A stretch of 64,000 nucleotides of DNA from Capsulimonadaceae bacterium (lineage in GTDB: Bacteria; Armatimonadota; Armatimonadia; Armatimonadales; Capsulimonadaceae). Made by a program: the position numbers and the translations under genes. The notes under the pieces were generated by a model, which searched no databases, was not told where the DNA came from, and worked only from the letters and a program-made list of their open reading frames with translations. Shown here piece after piece: positions 61,634 to 64,000 of this stretch (positions within the stretch are counted from its first letter, which is position 1; every line of letters begins with the position of its first letter). The stretch spans positions 29,572 to 93,571 of the forward strand of contig JARLGU010000034.1 of NCBI GenBank assembly GCA_031292625.1, read 5' to 3'.

Positions 61634-62728
61634 TCAATACGTTCCGGTTCTCAATTCACCCAGTTCCTTGCCATCCGGCCGCGCTCTCAGCATGCCGAAG
61701 GTAATCTGCGTTACCGGCGACGAGTGGCGCAGCGGCGTGAGAACCGTAACTCGATTAGCGCGAAAATCGATATCCTGAAGAAGCCCCGCATCCAAGAAGC
61801 GTCCCGAAGAATCCAGTAAGCCGCACAGCAGCAGCTGATAGTTTCTTGCCGGCGTCACGACCACGGAACGGACGCCGAAGTGCTCGGTAAGCGGCGAGAA
61901 GTGGCGAGCGGATGAAACCGGATCGCCATCGATAATCGCATGGATCGCGTTCTCGGGCAGCGTTGAGGCATAGAGGCAGCCGGCGCCGAGAACGTCTCCG
62001 ATAAACTTAAGCAGGTGCGCCGCCATCGAAGGCGCGCCAGCGAAATGGGCGCCTAAAAAACCGGTCTGTTCCCAGGGGATCGTATGCGTGCGCGCGTCGC
62101 GGAAATACGTACCGAGGCGCGCCGCACGCCGGGCGGTTCGAGTTGCGCGCGCCTTGCGACCCGTCTCAATTCCCGCCACGATGCGGGCGACGACCGGAGG
62201 CGCCGCCCGGCCTTCAAAGAGCTTCAGGAGGGGATTGGGTTCCGCCTGCCTTTCGAAAACCAACACGAGGTCCGGCGGAACGGACATCATCAGCGCCGCG
62301 TAGGCATCGCTTGCCGCCAACCCGCTGACCCACCCCGGCGTATCGATCACCACGCGCTCCGCGCCCGCTCTCAGGCAGTCGCGGACGCACGCCGAGACTG
62401 CGGCAATCCACGCGGGAACACGCATGGGAGGAGAGGTGGCGCCGACAAATGCCGCGTCGCATGTCGGCCAGTCGCGCACGGGCAGCGCCGCATCGCGCGG
62501 TCCGGCGATTGCGGACGCGACGATTCCGGGGATTCCGGCTTCGCTTTGACCGATGTCGGCATCGACGAGCGCGACCGTCCGGCCGGTTTCGCGCACGGCG
62601 TTCCGGACGGCGTCATGCGCGAACGTCGTCTTGCCCGTATCGGTTGCACCGAGCAGCAGAATGGTGCTTCCCTTCGGCAGGGCGGCCACCGCTCGGAGCG
62701 CGTCATCACGGTTCGTTGTTGTCGCCAT
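61634..62728 (-). CDS. Clp1/Grc3-like polynucleotide 5'-kinase family protein
   Basis: A 364-residue P-loop protein resembling the CLP1_P domain of eukaryotic and archaeal RNA 5'-kinases (Clp1, Grc3/NOL9). Walker A is LLLGATDTGKTTFAHDA (Lys33), followed by VALVDADIGQSEAGIPG, the DxDxGQ block conserved in the family, and VVIDTPGWVSG (Walker B-like). The C-terminal domain is Gly/Ala-rich and of unknown role. Bacterial members could phosphorylate RNA or DNA ends for repair. The gene is alone, with a PLD-type gene nearby on the same strand. Confidence 0.78.
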   Translation of the reverse strand: MATTTNRDDALRAVAALPKGSTILLLGATDTGKTTFAHDAVRNAVRETGRTVALVDADIGQSEAGIPGIVASAIAGPRDAALPVRDWPTCDAAFVGATSPPMRVPAWIAAVSACVRDCLRAGAERVVIDTPGWVSGLAASDAYAALMMSVPPDLVLVFERQAEPNPLLKLFEGRAAPPVVARIVAGIETGRKARATRTARRAARLGTYFRDARTHTIPWEQTGFLGAHFAGAPSMAAHLLKFIGDVLGAGCLYASTLPENAIHAIIDGDPVSSARHFSPLTEHFGVRSVVVTPARNYQLLLCGLLDSSGRFLDAGLLQDIDFRANRVTVLTPLRHSSPVTQITFGMLRARPDGKELGELRTGTY

Positions 62729-62905
62729 TGTCCCCTCTCATGAGCCGAAAAAAACTGTTCGATGGACCAAGCAGCCCGCGCGGTGTGCAACGAATGGCAG
62801 AATCTCCATTATGGTGCGTCAATCGCAAAAAACCCGTATAAGATCTGCCCGATATTAGCCGATAGAGTGTGGTATATTCAATCAGATAAAGACGAGGAGG
62901 TCTTT

Positions 62906-63118
62906 ATGCGGAATACAAACTTGGCGACGCTCGTCCCGCCTGCCCAGGCGGAGGCAATTTATGACCTCAGTCTCGATGAAGAGATTGAAACAATTGCCGA
63001 GCCAAACAACCAAATTAAAGTGGACTGGCCTCATCCGGCCACCGACGGGCGAGTTCCTCAAAGAGCTCTTTTTGAAAGTCCTGTGCGGCGGACCAATAAG
63101 TATCAAACCAGCCCGTAA
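62906..63118 (+). CDS. 70-residue hypothetical protein
   Basis: Starts MRNTNLATLVPPAQAEAIYD with GAGGAGG 5 bp before the ATG and a TATATT box about 28 bp upstream. The first half is acidic (DLSLDEEIETIAE), the second half Pro/Arg-rich, ending YQTSP. An acidic helical leader with a different tail is the pattern of some modified-peptide precursors, but no modifying enzyme is adjacent. Its last 104 bp overlap the 3' end of the convergent PLD gene. The longer frame starting at 62762 is not supported. Confidence 0.55.
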   Translation: MRNTNLATLVPPAQAEAIYDLSLDEEIETIAEPNNQIKVDWPHPATDGRVPQRALFESPVRRTNKYQTSP

Positions 63119-63728
63119 GTCTCCGGAAATTCTCCTTGCCTTCCAAAAGGATGTCAAGGTCGCAGTTGGCCTCGTAGTCCACAGGGTCAGCCGGCATCGT
63201 CAGGTTGCTGCTTCCGACGATCGCCAGGCCAGGCGCGCGTTCATCTGTCTCGCCGTACGAGACCAGCGCAACCTTCGCATGCAATCGCCCTCCCGTGTAA
63301 ACCCGCACCTGCAGCCTGCCTGATGCAATCAGAGAGGAAAGCTCAACAACCGTATGGTCGATTTGCGTCGTTCGCGGCAAACTATCGATCGTCCGGCGCA
63401 GGTTAAGAGCCGTCAACGTCGCGGTTCGGTCCCGTTCTTCACGAACGCTTCGCGCGAACGAATCCCCCTCGCCATGAACATCCGCCGTCGACCGCGCCGC
63501 CTGCTCCAAGCGGATTTGCTCTTCAGGGAGCCGGTTCACCACGTTGCCAATCAGAAGGGACGAGCATTCGAGATCGCGCAAGGCAGGCAAAAGCGGCGTC
63601 AGCCCCTCAATAAAGAGATAGCCGACGGCAAGCTGAACCGTACGCGCCCCTACAAGAAGTTCCGAAAGGGATTGGCTAAGGGGCGCCGTAGGCGAGTTTT
63701 CGAGAATGCGAGCGCCACGATGCTTCAT
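63015..63728 (-). CDS. PLD-like domain protein resembling the N-terminus of SNF2-type helicases
   Basis: A 237-residue protein with the phospholipase-D-type motif HAKVALV...AIVGSSNLT (His150, Lys152, Asn175) and the phrase LTGWFDTYWSAAQDFQKELFEEL. That phrase normally leads from the PLD domain into a SNF2 helicase in long bacterial proteins. Here the frame stops shortly after. It may be a truncated remnant or a stand-alone nuclease-like domain. TATACT stands 8 bp before the ATG, so it would be leaderless. The 3' end overlaps the 70-residue gene on the other strand. Confidence 0.7.
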   Translation of the reverse strand: MKHRGARILENSPTAPLSQSLSELLVGARTVQLAVGYLFIEGLTPLLPALRDLECSSLLIGNVVNRLPEEQIRLEQAARSTADVHGEGDSFARSVREERDRTATLTALNLRRTIDSLPRTTQIDHTVVELSSLIASGRLQVRVYTGGRLHAKVALVSYGETDERAPGLAIVGSSNLTMPADPVDYEANCDLDILLEGKENFRRLTGWFDTYWSAAQDFQKELFEELARRWPDEASPL

Positions 63729-63736
63729 ACGCGAGT

Positions 63737-63742
63737 AGTATA
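63737..63742 (-). promoter_or_regulatory. -10 box of the PLD gene, near-leaderless
   Basis: TATACT on the minus strand ends 8 bp before the ATG at 63728-63726. There is no ribosome site. Confidence 0.45.
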
Positions 63743-63956
63743 CCCTGTCATTGTTAAGCGCACCCCACCCGCCCCCACGCTCGAAGCGCCTTCAGCCGTC
63801 CCCCGCGCACAAGACACTTCTTCACGTCCGCTCGTCAAAAATGACCAAAAACCGTTAATCCGTGATTCTCTAGCAGAAATATTTTGACGTTGTGGTTTGA
63901 TCGGGAATTGACGGTTATGTTGTCGAAATAACATTCACCAGTGAGGTGGATTTCAG

Positions 63957-64000
63957 ATGGGACGTACCGGGGATTTGTTGCCGATTGAGATCGTATTTGA
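63957..64000 (+). CDS. Start of a gene cut by the window edge (partial)
   Basis: GAGGTGG 7 bp before an ATG opens a frame MGRTGDLLPIEIVF that runs off the end. Upstream, TTGACG (63908-63913) and TAACAT (63929-63934) are a possible promoter with a short spacer. Too little is visible to name the product. Confidence 0.5.
   Translation, partial: MGRTGDLLPIEIVF

Noticed and set aside
61577..61819. 80-codon plus-strand frame after the wHTH-like gene
   Set aside because: It starts at the strong terminator and runs antisense to the polynucleotide kinase gene.
1..64000. tRNA, rRNA, CRISPR array or prophage
   Set aside because: No tRNA-like cloverleaf, rRNA signature, regularly spaced repeat series or phage structural gene was seen on either strand.

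Overview
The window is 64 kb of a moderately GC-rich bacterial chromosome with dense, ordinary chromosomal gene content. I see no phage, plasmid, CRISPR, tRNA or rRNA genes. The best guess for the host is the phylum Armatimonadota (Capsulimonas-like). The reasons are a prepilin-type protein with an H-x9-DG tail, a LacI/GntR-controlled GH116 glycosidase module, large secreted sedolisins with FnIII repeats, an exosortase-bearing polysaccharide locus, and several leaderless genes. This assignment is inference; no marker gene fixes it.

Layout. 1-4545: the tail of one secreted protein, then a complete S53 sedolisin sharing its C-terminal domain. 4.7-12.3 kb: housekeeping genes pyrF (+), cysS, cysE and hemL (-), then a rhomboid-TPR protease and a DUF4175-like membrane protein. 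12.4-29.0 kb, all minus strand: an exopolysaccharide locus read from 28982 leftwards. Its order is initiating sugar transferase, Wzz/GumC chain-length protein, CpsD-like ATPase, GT2, a 44-residue membrane peptide, O-antigen ligase, flippase, acyltransferase, four more glycosyltransferases, PpiC-like foldase, exosortase, EpsI and a WecG/TagA glycosyltransferase. Many of these genes overlap by ATGA or GTGA. galE and a Ca2+/H+ antiporter follow on the plus strand.

31.6-45.4 kb: two inverted copies of an unrecognised ~194-bp sequence (90% identical, no gaps), each bracketed by its own exact direct repeat (14 bp and 19 bp). They look like insertions of a small non-coding mobile element. Between them lie a secreted HEFGH metalloprotease, an Eis-like acetyltransferase, an orphan radical SAM enzyme, the molybdenum cofactor operon moaA-moaC-moaB-moeA, a methyltransferase, an esterase, uspA, a PP2C phosphatase and gpsA. 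pgeF lies just beyond the second copy.

45.4-55.3 kb: a GntR/LacI hybrid regulator with a clear promoter and operator, a prepilin-like protein, a LacI regulator with a 34-bp palindrome over its own promoter and a GH116 glycosidase, a COG0523 GTPase, then a Tat-exported phosphoesterase-cupredoxin fusion followed by an ECF sigma/anti-sigma pair. 55.4-64.0 kb: PII protein, VanW protein, orphan OppF-type ATPase, Tat-exported GH36-like hydrolase, a small wHTH-like protein, a bacterial Clp1/Grc3-like polynucleotide kinase, a 70-residue protein, a PLD-domain protein that looks cut from a helicase, and a gene start at the edge.
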